IMG/VR virus record: IMGVR_UViG_3300005795_000024
Coordinates: 1 to 35,723 of that record
DNA from: a virus
DNA length: 35,723 bases
Reading direction: 5' to 3' (one strand)
Shown: positions 23,066 to 28,952 of the stretch, one piece after another
Layout of the letters: the number at the start of each line of letters is the position of its first letter
Position numbering within the stretch: position 1 is the stretch's first letter
The notes under the pieces: model-generated
What the model was told of the DNA's origin: nothing
Database searches by the model: none
What the model saw: the letters and a program-made list of their open reading frames with translations, nothing else
Translations under genes and position numbers: made by a program

Positions 23066-23449
23066 AATTCGGCGCTCCTTGATTTCCTCGCCCCGCTGGC
23101 GGCGCGCATCCAGCCAGGCGCTCACGCGGCGATCGGCATTGCACAGACGGTTGTGTAGGGTGGCCCGCGTGCAGCCCAATGTGGAGGCGATCTCCTGCAT
23201 CCCTCCCTCCCAGCGGTAGGCGGCTTTCACCGCGGTCTTGAGTTCGGCCGGCAACTGGGCGATCGCGCGGTCGATCTCCAACGCACCCGCATCAAACGCA
23301 GGATCAGAGTTCCGCCATCCCGCGCGTACGTCTGCGGTCTGGTCAACGCGGTTCGGATCATAGGTCCGCGGCATGCCGCCACCACCTCCGCTCATGGTCC
23401 ACATCGCCCAGGCCTCGAATCGCTTGTGCACCCATTGAATGCGATCCAT
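23048..23449 (-). CDS. Q-like late antiterminator / late regulator
   Basis: The 133-residue protein begins MDRIQWVHKRFEAWAMWTMS, resembling the start of the Phage_antitermQ family. It ends in a sigma-factor-like helix-turn-helix (MQEIASTLGCTRATLHNRL, about 83-101) followed by a basic helix. It is the last gene of the leftward early operon and lies directly before a promoter-like sequence, a strong terminator and the late genes, the place expected for the protein that switches on late transcription. It overlaps the upstream gene by one base (TGATG). Confidence 0.75.
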   Translation of the reverse strand: MDRIQWVHKRFEAWAMWTMSGGGGGMPRTYDPNRVDQTADVRAGWRNSDPAFDAGALEIDRAIAQLPAELKTAVKAAYRWEGGMQEIASTLGCTRATLHNRLCNADRRVSAWLDARRQRGEEIKERRIFAIYT

Positions 23450-23922
23450 CAGCCCACCTTCCTCGTCCGATCGCGGTCGTCAATCGCCTGCAAAATCCGC
23501 GTCTTGTACGCATGGTGGGTCTCTCCCAGACGGGCGGTGTCGATTTGCAGTTGGCGCGCCATGCTGTCCATGCCTGACCAACTGGCCATCCAACCTGGCG
23601 CCGCCGCTTGCTGGCCCTGAGATGCCTGCGACGGCTTCGGCTGCGGCATCACGATTTCGTCATCCCACCTCGCGCCGTTCAACCACGTCGCCGGATGGGG
23701 GATGTGCTCACGCTCGCGGGCCGCCGCATTCCAGTACTCGACATGACGGGGGAGCGCCTCCAAGGCGGCCGACTTTTCCTCCGGCTTGAGCTTGGCCCAC
23801 GCCTTTTCGGCGTCGCGCTTGGCCACTCTTCGCGGCCATTTCACCCAGAACTCGGGGAAACTTGGAGTTTGCTGCGGCGATCGCGCGGAATTCTCTGCAG
23901 GAACGAGCTTTAGTACGTTCAT
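23449..23922 (-). CDS. Replication-associated phage protein (helicase-loader-like fragment)
   Basis: The 157-residue protein carries FPEFWVKWPRRVAKRDAEKAW and IPHPATWLNGARWDDE (about residues 22-90), a domain usually found as the C-terminal part of phage replication proteins (O-like or DnaT-like). The winged-helix N-terminal half that normally binds the origin is absent here; a separate winged-helix gene lies at 24615-24920. A good ribosome binding site (AGAGGTG) precedes the ATG. A role in loading the host helicase is inferred from this domain and its lambda-like position between cII and Q. Confidence 0.7.
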   Translation of the reverse strand: MNVLKLVPAENSARSPQQTPSFPEFWVKWPRRVAKRDAEKAWAKLKPEEKSAALEALPRHVEYWNAAAREREHIPHPATWLNGARWDDEIVMPQPKPSQASQGQQAAAPGWMASWSGMDSMARQLQIDTARLGETHHAYKTRILQAIDDRDRTRKVG

Positions 23923-24231
23923 GTTGCACCTCTACCTAAGACACCTGCTGGCTGTTGAAGGACATTGCTGAATAGGTGGGATCGGTGCGATGGGCAGAGC
24001 TCCCCCTACCCACCGCGCTCAACCGTTTGCATTGCCGAACCGGAGCCGACCGTATGCATCAGGGCCCACAAGCGGATGTACGCCCCTGTGGTCGGCCAGA
24101 CTGTTGGCGTCCGTACAGACACCCCTTCCGCGCTCTAGCCTTTCGCACCCACGCTGCTCCCTGGATTCGGTTTGGAGCTATGTCGGAGGGGTAACCGCGT
24201 ATTCAGCCTCTTCCCCCCTCCCTGTGAGAAC
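23923..24231. other. 309-bp gap; one very short possible ORF
   Basis: No convincing gene is seen. On the minus strand a 38-codon frame from GTG 24122 to the stop at 24006 (beginning with V-S-V-R-T-P-T-V-W) has no properly spaced ribosome binding site and no recognisable relatives. The stretch lies inside the leftward early operon, upstream of the replication-like gene, and is therefore a candidate for a replication origin or an untranslated regulatory segment. I see no clear iterons in it. Confidence 0.35.
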
Positions 24232-24618
24232 TCAGGGCGGCGCTCTCCCACTTTGCAGGTGGATGATCTCTCCGTGACGCCAAAACGGCTGGCGGGCAGG
24301 GTCCGGCGCCCCAAGCGCATTCAGGCGCGAGGGGTGGTTGCGTGGAACCTGCATCAGGTAGGTAAACGGCCTCGATGTAGTCGTGTCGAAAATGACCAAA
24401 ATCTCGTGATTTGGATAGGCCTTCGCAGCGTCGTGGAAACCGCTTATGCGCAGAAGCTCTTCTCGGGTGAAGCTTCGCCCTTGACCAAATAGAAACGCCT
24501 GCGCGGACGACGAACGCTGCCAAGCGTCAGGAGCGGGTACACGGTCAGCGCCGGACCGCGAGCGGACGCGTCTGGCCCCGGCCGGAACAGATGCATGTCC
24601 GAACAGGTCGCGAGTCAT
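24232..24618 (-). CDS. Early phage protein, unknown function
   Basis: The 128-residue protein starts MTRDLFGHASVPAGARR with GGAGG nine bases upstream of the ATG. The N-terminal 40 residues are basic and probably disordered. The C-terminal part (about 45-125) is compact, with FTREELLRISGFHDAAKAYPN and ILVIFDTTTSRPFTYLMQVPRN. I do not recognise the family. It overlaps the winged-helix gene upstream by four bases and belongs to the leftward early operon between the CII-like and replication-like genes. Confidence 0.65.
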   Translation of the reverse strand: MTRDLFGHASVPAGARRVRSRSGADRVPAPDAWQRSSSAQAFLFGQGRSFTREELLRISGFHDAAKAYPNHEILVIFDTTTSRPFTYLMQVPRNHPSRLNALGAPDPARQPFWRHGEIIHLQSGRAPP

Positions 24619-24920
24619 AATGACGCGCCTCCATCCAGGCGAAACCATGCAGCGGTCGCAGCACCATCAAAATGACGAGCGACGGTATAGACGCATGCAG
24701 GACGGTTCGAACCTGGAACTTTCACGCGCGCAACGACCTCGAGCACCCCTGAAGCACTAAGCCGACTGCATGCGTGCCGAGCAGCTACAACGCTAAGCCG
24801 GAGCTCCCGCGCAACCTCAGCCGAGGTTAATGATCGCGACGCCAGGAGTTCGCACACTTGGTACGCGACAGGCCCCAGCGCGCCCGCAGGCCTTCCGCGC
24901 TTTGCTCTCCCCGGGATCAT
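24615..24920 (-). CDS. Winged-helix DNA-binding protein
   Basis: The 101-residue basic protein has a clear helix-turn-helix/winged-helix core: CELLASRSLTSAEVARELRL, then AARHACSRLSASGVLEVVARV, and a wing ending in CVYTVARHF. It overlaps the genes on both sides by four bases (ATGA). In related phages such a domain is often fused to replication functions, so it may bind the origin; it could equally be a transcription regulator. The compact size favours a stand-alone DNA-binding subunit. Confidence 0.75.
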   Translation of the reverse strand: MIPGRAKRGRPAGALGPVAYQVCELLASRSLTSAEVARELRLSVVAARHACSRLSASGVLEVVARVKVPGSNRPACVYTVARHFDGAATAAWFRLDGGASL

Positions 24921-25471
24921 TCCTCGCCCCCCAGGGACTGGAGGGTCACCCCCTCATCCGATGCACGCCGGACATTTCGAACCAACCGCAATAGCAGCCG
25001 GATCTCCGCATTCGCCTGCGCCTCGATCTCATCCGCCTCGTGGGCAGTAATCCGCCTATCACGAAGTGCGCCGGCAAGCATGCCGGACATGATTCCGCCT
25101 TGCTCAGAAAGAGTGAACCCCTTCTCCATGATCGCGGTGATGTCGCATGGCCACCGACCGCCAGGCGGCGGCGCGTCCAGCTCGATCGCGGCCAGCTCGT
25201 ACTGGGCTGCGAGAGCAACGAGCCATCCGGTCGCGCGCTCTCGTGTCGTCACGTGGCGGCGCAGGTACTCAGTGATCAGCTCAGCGTCTTCAATCGCCAA
25301 ACGTTCAGCAGGGTCGGACCCGTCAAGCTTCTTATAGAGCGTCTTGGGGGAAATCCTGCGCTCCCTGAACTCCGTGGCCCAGGCGCAAAAGCCGTTGATG
25401 CCGTCCGGAGCTGCGCGGAGCGCGTTGTAGATCGCCCCACGCCAATGCGAATCCGCATAGCGTTTCGTCAT
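24917..25471 (-). CDS. CII-like (CP76-type) regulatory protein
   Basis: The 184-residue protein shows the arrangement of the Phage_CP76 family. A DNA-binding N-terminal half contains ISPKTLYKKLDGSDPAE and LAIEDAELITEYLRRH. A helical C-terminal half contains GGIMSGMLAGALRDRRITAHEADEIE. CII-type proteins activate repressor and integrase promoters to favour lysogeny. It has a strong GGAGG ribosome binding site and follows cro in the leftward operon as in lambda. The family assignment is from memory of the pattern; an alternative is a general phage regulator of the same fold. Confidence 0.7.
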   Translation of the reverse strand: MTKRYADSHWRGAIYNALRAAPDGINGFCAWATEFRERRISPKTLYKKLDGSDPAERLAIEDAELITEYLRRHVTTRERATGWLVALAAQYELAAIELDAPPPGGRWPCDITAIMEKGFTLSEQGGIMSGMLAGALRDRRITAHEADEIEAQANAEIRLLLRLVRNVRRASDEGVTLQSLGGEE

Positions 25472-25563
25472 AGAAGCCTCCCGAAAATGGGGCGCGATTC
25501 TCGTAGATGGGCGGCAACGCGGCGCTTACCATGCGCACTCCCCCTACACTCGGACGCACAAAC

Positions 25564-25740
25564 ATGACTGACGCCCTGACTGAAACCGAACGCCTCCTGA
25601 TCCACGCGCAGGAGATTGCCGCGCGCCACCTCGAGAACGCGACGGAACGAGCGGTGCTGGACATCTTTGATGAGCTGCGCGCTGAACGTGACCGTGCGCT
25701 GTGGCCGCCCGACGAGCGCGAGAGCGCGACGGTGCACTGA
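25564..25740 (+). CDS. Small helical protein, antisense to the cro operon
   Basis: The 58-residue protein begins MTDALTETERLLIHAQEIAAR, followed by ERAVLDIFDELRAERDRAL; it is helical and acidic with no membrane segment. The codon pattern looks genuine and no credible minus-strand gene covers the same bases, although the start lacks a strong ribosome binding site. It lies divergently 92 bases from the CII-like gene and antisense to the expected leftward transcript. I do not recognise it. Confidence 0.5.
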   Translation: MTDALTETERLLIHAQEIAARHLENATERAVLDIFDELRAERDRALWPPDERESATVH

Positions 25741-25755
25741 GCCATGGGCATCGAA

Positions 25756-25784
25756 TTGGGCGCCCTGCCCCTTCCCCGTAAACT
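25756..25784 (+). promoter_or_regulatory. Candidate promoter for the small plus-strand gene
   Basis: TTGGGC (25756-25761), a 17-base spacer and TAAACT (25779-25784) precede the gene at 25829 by about 45 bases. The match is moderate, and the call rests on spacing and position. Confidence 0.3.
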
Positions 25785-25828
25785 GGCTGCTCTCACACAA
25801 ACCCGTTCTTTCGGAAAAGGAGCAGGAC

Positions 25829-26080
25829 ATGATCGACGTAAAAATAAGCTTCACGTTGAGGGCCAAAGCAGCGATCGACGAAACGACGACGCCATGGAAA
25901 TCAATTCCCATGTCGCCAGAAATCGCGAACTTGCTGCCGAACAGGGGCGACGTGTTCACGATTCTTCCCCTGGACCCTTTGATCTTTGTGGTGGTGGAGC
26001 GTCTTTACCGGGTCGAGCAGGACCAGACAGTGGTGAACATCCTTCTCGATTTAGCAACGTCACCGAACAGTCAGGATTGA
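25829..26080 (+). CDS. Small protein of unknown function, antisense to the cro operon
   Basis: The 83-residue protein begins MIDVKISFTLRAKAAIDETT and contains RGDVFTILPLDPLIFVVVERLY, suggesting a small beta-rich fold. AAGGAG lies six bases upstream of the ATG, a strong start signal. It converges on the minus-strand gene 25956-26237 and their 3' ends overlap by about 125 bases. The good ribosome binding site makes this the more convincing of the two plus-strand genes here. Function unknown. Confidence 0.55.
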   Translation: MIDVKISFTLRAKAAIDETTTPWKSIPMSPEIANLLPNRGDVFTILPLDPLIFVVVERLYRVEQDQTVVNILLDLATSPNSQD

Positions 26081-26237
26081 CCATTCCCCGCATAGCTCGT
26101 GCGACCCGGCCGTTCTTCCGCATGTCGTCCAAGACGGCCTGCACAACGGCCGCCTGCAGATCGATAGACTCCGCCGCTCGGCGTTCCAACGCCGGCCGAA
26201 TAAGCCAAAGGATGAACCGTGCATAGAGACCGCCCAT
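25956..26237 (-). CDS. Small protein following cro, unknown function
   Basis: The 93-residue protein starts at an ATG that overlaps the cro stop (TGATG), with AGGAGG seven bases upstream; a GTG three bases earlier is the alternative. The N-terminus is hydrophobic (GLYARFILWLIRPAL) and may be a membrane anchor or amphipathic helix. It is followed by helical VVQAVLDDMRKNGRVARAMRG. The DMRKNGR motif recurs at the end of the tape-measure protein, where the underlying DNA is also nearly identical over 20 bases. The C-terminal third is low-complexity and overlaps the convergent plus-strand gene. Function unknown. Confidence 0.55.
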   Translation of the reverse strand: MGGLYARFILWLIRPALERRAAESIDLQAAVVQAVLDDMRKNGRVARAMRGMVNPDCSVTLLNREGCSPLSGPARPGKDAPPPQRSKGPGEES

Positions 26238-26509
26238 CACGCCGCCTCCTGCTGGTCGGTCGGCGCGATCCCGCGGGAGCGCTTACGCTTTCGCAGCACA
26301 TCCCAGCGGAAAGACGGGAGCAATTCTTCGCAACGAATGCCCGTCGCTTCCTCAATCAGGGGGCAGTGTTCTGAAGGAAGGGGCCGCTTCAAATGAACCC
26401 ACTCGTGAACGCTGACCGCGCTGACCTTGAGAATGCGGGCAAGCGCCGCCTGCCCTCCGGCCAAGCCGCAGGCACGAGCTAAGGCTTCGTGTCGTTTTTT
26501 CATGTCCAT
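26237..26509 (-). CDS. cro: Cro-like repressor (YdaS type)
   Basis: The 90-residue basic protein carries a helix-turn-helix (GGQAALARILKVSAVSVHEW, about 18-37) followed by LPSEHCPLIEEATGIRCEELLP, the typical arrangement of YdaS/Cro-like proteins. It is the first gene of the leftward operon and divergent to cI. It should bind the TTAGGC palindromes between them. The predicted transcription start falls on its first base, so it may be translated from a leaderless mRNA; an in-frame second ATG lies two codons later. Confidence 0.85.
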   Translation of the reverse strand: MDMKKRHEALARACGLAGGQAALARILKVSAVSVHEWVHLKRPLPSEHCPLIEEATGIRCEELLPSFRWDVLRKRKRSRGIAPTDQQEAA

Positions 26510-26515
26510 GCCGCA

Positions 26516-26543
26516 TTATTAGGCGACGCCTAATTGCTGTCAA
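26516..26543 (-). promoter_or_regulatory. Leftward early promoter (PR-like) for cro
   Basis: On the minus strand a perfect TTGACA (26543-26538) is followed after 16 bases by TAATAA (26521-26516). The spacer is filled by the perfect operator palindrome at 26519-26533. Transcription is predicted to start at 26509, the A of the cro ATG. Repressor bound to this operator would exclude RNA polymerase. Confidence 0.8.
26519..26533. promoter_or_regulatory. Operator 1 (perfect palindrome)
   Basis: TTAGGCGACGCCTAA is a perfect seven-base inverted repeat around a central base. It lies between the -35 and -10 elements of the leftward promoter. The identical sequence occurs at 28466-28480. Confidence 0.85.
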
Positions 26544-26557
26544 TAGGAATTGCCTAA
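26543..26557. promoter_or_regulatory. Operator 2 (imperfect palindrome)
   Basis: ATAGGAATTGCCTAA keeps the right half-site GCCTAA and most of the left half-site. Its centre is 24 bases from that of operator 1, and it touches the upstream edge of the leftward -35 element. Confidence 0.6.
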
Positions 26558-26578
26558 TGCGGCATCACAAGGCGAAAG

Positions 26579-26593
26579 TTAGGCAATGCTTAA
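26579..26593. promoter_or_regulatory. Operator 3 overlapping the cI start
   Basis: TTAGGCAATGCTTAA differs from the consensus mainly in its right half and contains the cI ATG (26586-26588). Its centre is 36 bases from that of operator 2. A repressor bound here at high concentration could block cI itself, as at lambda OR3. Confidence 0.65.
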
Positions 26594-27683
26594 TGGAACT
26601 GCCCTAGGAGCTGCCATTAAGGCGGCCATTGATCTGAAGATCGCCAGCGGCGCTGTGCCCTCGCAGGCGGCAATCGCACGTCATTTCAATGTGAAGCCTC
26701 CGTCTATCCACGACTGGATCAAGAAAGGCTCGATTTCCAAGGACAAGCTTCCTGAGCTTTGGCGTTATTTCTCAGATGTTGTAGGCCCAGACCATTGGGG
26801 CCTTAAAGCCTGGCCGGATATGGGCTCGGCCGGTGTGGAGGAACGGGTCACCACGGACAAGCCGTGGCCCTTCCGGACGATCTCCGAAGACCAGATCCAC
26901 GCTCTACCCGCCGCCCAGTTGAGCGCCCTTGAAGGCGCGATTGCTCTGGCCATAGCTCAACTGAAAATCGGCATTCAGGTCTCGCATCCGGCGCCATTGA
27001 CGCCGCCGGCCGTGCTGTCACTACGCACGCATAAACCTGGCGGCTTGGTCGACATGGAGCATGCGGACGACGCCTTTCCTATGCGAATCCAAGGCCTCCC
27101 CCCTGCCCCGTGGGAAGGCGGAAATACAACACACCAAGCGGAGGCGAATCCCAAGATACGGCTGAGCACCCAGACTGGAGTGGTGGCCAATGTCGCCCCA
27201 GGCGAGCCATATGCAGCGAACGACAAGTTCGAAAAAGTACCGGAAATGGCTGACGTTCGCCTGGCCGCCGGCGACGGCATCGAGAACCACCTTGAAGAAC
27301 AGACCGGTGTGATGCACTTCCGCCGTTCGTTCCTGCGCGCCGTGGGCGCGGATGCAGGGAAGGCTCGCGTCGTCTACGCCAAGGGCGACAGCATGGAACC
27401 CATCATTCGTGATGGGGCCGCCCTACTGGTGGTACCAAATGAAGATCTGACCGTGCGCGACCTCGCCGCGGGCGGCGTCTACGCCATCAACTACGACGGC
27501 AAGATGATCGTGAAGACGGTGACGCGTGACCGCCTGACGAAACAATGGGTCGCGCGCTCGTTCAACCCGGGGTATCCGGACATCCCGCTTGAGAACGGTA
27601 CGCCAGTGCGGGTGCTGGGACAGGTTGTCTGGGCTGGCGCCAGGCTGCGGGATGACGAAGCGGGGCAGTGGATGCGCTCGTAG
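26586..27683 (+). CDS. cI: CI-type repressor with S24 self-cleaving domain
   Basis: The 365-residue protein has an N-terminal helix-turn-helix (SQAAIARHFNVKPPSIHDWI, about 26-45), a long variable linker and a C-terminal LexA/CI-like peptidase. S269 in YAKGDSMEP is the nucleophile and K310 in GKMIVK the general base. A228-G229 in RLAAGDG is a plausible cleavage site; the spacings (40 residues to Ser, 41 from Ser to Lys) fit lambda CI and LexA. It should maintain lysogeny and be inactivated by RecA after DNA damage. The ATG lies inside operator 3, and no strong promoter is seen upstream, so its promoter is probably weak or activated. The protein is longer than lambda CI (237 residues) because of the linker. 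Confidence 0.92.
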   Translation: MLNGTALGAAIKAAIDLKIASGAVPSQAAIARHFNVKPPSIHDWIKKGSISKDKLPELWRYFSDVVGPDHWGLKAWPDMGSAGVEERVTTDKPWPFRTISEDQIHALPAAQLSALEGAIALAIAQLKIGIQVSHPAPLTPPAVLSLRTHKPGGLVDMEHADDAFPMRIQGLPPAPWEGGNTTHQAEANPKIRLSTQTGVVANVAPGEPYAANDKFEKVPEMADVRLAAGDGIENHLEEQTGVMHFRRSFLRAVGADAGKARVVYAKGDSMEPIIRDGAALLVVPNEDLTVRDLAAGGVYAINYDGKMIVKTVTRDRLTKQWVARSFNPGYPDIPLENGTPVRVLGQVVWAGARLRDDEAGQWMRS

Positions 27684-27741
27684 AGTCCTACAGTAGCCGG
27701 CATTGCCTTTTCGAAAACCTGCACCAGCATAAGTAAATCTG

Positions 27742-27912
27742 ATGTTTGACCATGAGATTTCATATACGCCTGACGAACGGGCGCAGCGACTCGAGGATTC
27801 TCTGGCCGAATCACGCCGGCAGTCCAATGAATTGCTGCGCGCCATAAGCGTAAGGCTGACGCTAATCTGCCTGTTACTCGCCGGCATTCTCGGGTACTTG
27901 GTGCAGAAATGA
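27742..27912 (+). CDS. Small tail-anchored membrane protein
   Basis: This 56-residue protein consists of a charged helical N-terminal part (TPDERAQRLEDSLAESRRQS) and a single hydrophobic C-terminal segment at about residues 37-54 (SVRLTLICLLLAGILGYLV). It should sit in the inner membrane with its head in the cytoplasm. It follows cI by 58 bases on the same strand and precedes a lipoprotein gene, inside the segment transcribed in the lysogen. The function is unknown; the position is that of lambda rex genes, which act in exclusion. Confidence 0.65.
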   Translation: MFDHEISYTPDERAQRLEDSLAESRRQSNELLRAISVRLTLICLLLAGILGYLVQK

Positions 27913-27929
27913 ATGCTCCAACTTCAACC

Positions 27930-27953
27930 GCCTGCAGGGTGCAGGCATAAAAT
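27930..27953 (+). promoter_or_regulatory. Inverted repeat before the lipoprotein gene
   Basis: GCCTGCA and TGCAGGC (27930-27936 and 27940-27946) are separated by GGG and followed by TAAAAT at 27948-27953, about 30 bases before the lipoprotein ATG. It could be an operator at a weak promoter or an RNA hairpin affecting translation. Confidence 0.3.
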
Positions 27954-27984
27954 CGGCAATCTATTGGACGCAAAGGAACCGAAG

Positions 27985-28356
27985 ATGAGGGCTCTAGCTA
28001 TCGTCGTACTTTCAGCAGTTTTGCTGCTGACCGGGTGCGCGCCAGGATCCGATGCTTGGGTGAACGCGCAGTACGGGAGCGACGGAATTTCTGTGGATGA
28101 AATGGACGCTCACAAAGGTCTGTATCGGGTATCGGTCATGAACACAGTCGATTTTGGCTGGAATGGAGACAACCCAGATGACCGTCTACGTGTCGCCCGG
28201 GTGGCTATGAAGAAGATTTGCGCAGATGCAACTCTCGTCTCAGAGGTGCCAATTCCAATGGGGTCTTACCTGGGATCGCGGGATCGGACTAAGTACTCAA
28301 TGACCATGCGCTGTCCAAGCGGTCAATCAACTTCAGCGCAATCTGTGTCCGGCTGA
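27985..28356 (+). CDS. Lipoprotein in the immunity operon
   Basis: The 123-residue protein starts with a signal peptide (MRALAIVVLSAVLLLTGC) whose lipobox LLTGC gives C18 as the lipidated residue. Residue +2 is Ala, which does not retain lipoproteins in the inner membrane, so an outer-membrane location is likely. The mature domain is small (about 105 residues) and has two more cysteines (MKKICADA and TMRCPSG) that could form a disulfide. AAGGA lies nine bases upstream of the start. It ends the cI transcription unit before a strong terminator. Phage lipoproteins expressed in lysogens often change the surface or block superinfection, but this one has no recognised family. Confidence 0.8.
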   Translation: MRALAIVVLSAVLLLTGCAPGSDAWVNAQYGSDGISVDEMDAHKGLYRVSVMNTVDFGWNGDNPDDRLRVARVAMKKICADATLVSEVPIPMGSYLGSRDRTKYSMTMRCPSGQSTSAQSVSG

Positions 28357-28397
28357 TCTGTCGTAGGCTTCGGCCACCATCACACCCTTAGCCACGC

Positions 28398-28422
28398 ATG
28401 CCCGCCTCGAGCGGGCATTTTT
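28398..28422 (+). terminator. Intrinsic terminator of the immunity operon
   Basis: ATGCCCGC (28398-28405), loop CTCGA and GCGGGCAT (28411-28418) are followed by TTTTT. It ends the cI-lipoprotein unit and insulates it from the rightward early promoter about 30 bases downstream. Confidence 0.88.
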
Positions 28423-28440
28423 ATGCCTGCAAGAAAACAA

Positions 28441-28455
28441 TTAGGCACCGCCTAT
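28441..28455. promoter_or_regulatory. Operator 4 at the rightward promoter
   Basis: TTAGGCACCGCCTAT is an imperfect copy of the operator palindrome. Its last base is the first base of the -35 TTGACA, so a bound repressor would cover the upstream edge of the promoter. Confidence 0.75.
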
Positions 28456-28483
28456 TGACATAAAATTAGGCGACGCCTAATAT
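28455..28483 (+). promoter_or_regulatory. Rightward early promoter (PL-like)
   Basis: TTGACA (28455-28460), a 17-base spacer and TAATAT (28478-28483) form a near-consensus sigma-70 promoter. The perfect operator at 28466-28480 occupies the spacer, as at the leftward promoter. Transcription should start near 28490 and give a leader of about 38 bases to the first gene. Confidence 0.85.
28466..28480. promoter_or_regulatory. Operator 5 (perfect palindrome)
   Basis: TTAGGCGACGCCTAA is identical to operator 1 and lies between the -35 and -10 elements of the rightward promoter. Confidence 0.85.
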
Positions 28484-28527
28484 CCTTCCAAGTTCTCACT
28501 ACCCGGTGAGCAACAGGGAGAACAGCA

Positions 28528-28914
28528 ATGCAGACCAACCAGCAGCAGGCGCTGATCCTCAGCACCGCCCAGGCCCAGGCCGCCTACAGCGCCATGAGCG
28601 CGCTGAACAACGTGGGCAACGCCACCGGCACCGTCACCATCCCGAATGGGGAGCACCAGGACCAAACCGGGTCGCCGTCCGTCACCTGGCATTTCGCCGG
28701 AGTGATCGTCAGCACGAAGTACGTTGGCCCCAACGAGTACTACGACAGTCAAGCCGCCTTCGCTGCCGCCTACGGCCTGCACGATGGTGCCGATCAACCG
28801 CTAGCACTGGCCCGCCGTCTGGCGTACCCGGAAGCCGGTGAACTGCTGATCCTGGACGATTACCGCAACATCGCGCGCAACATCCTCCAGCCGGACGGCG
28901 TCCGCGTCGCCTAA
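28528..28914 (+). CDS. First rightward early gene, unknown function
   Basis: The 128-residue soluble protein begins MQTNQQQALILSTAQAQAAYSAM and continues with a beta-rich middle (SVTWHFAGVIVSTKY) and an acidic C-terminal part (EAGELLILDDYRNIARNIL). It has a good GGGAGA ribosome binding site. As the first gene behind the strong repressor-controlled promoter it should be expressed immediately on infection or induction, a position where phages often encode host-takeover or anti-defence proteins. I do not recognise the family. Confidence 0.75.
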   Translation: MQTNQQQALILSTAQAQAAYSAMSALNNVGNATGTVTIPNGEHQDQTGSPSVTWHFAGVIVSTKYVGPNEYYDSQAAFAAAYGLHDGADQPLALARRLAYPEAGELLILDDYRNIARNILQPDGVRVA

Positions 28915-28952
28915 CCCCCACCCGCCCCGGGTCCCGGGGCTAGGAGACATCC

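Noticed and set aside
25468-25959. Minus-strand frame filling the gap between the cro-adjacent and CII-like genes
   Set aside because: The translation has no phage-protein character, and the plus strand has shorter frames with a better ribosome binding site.
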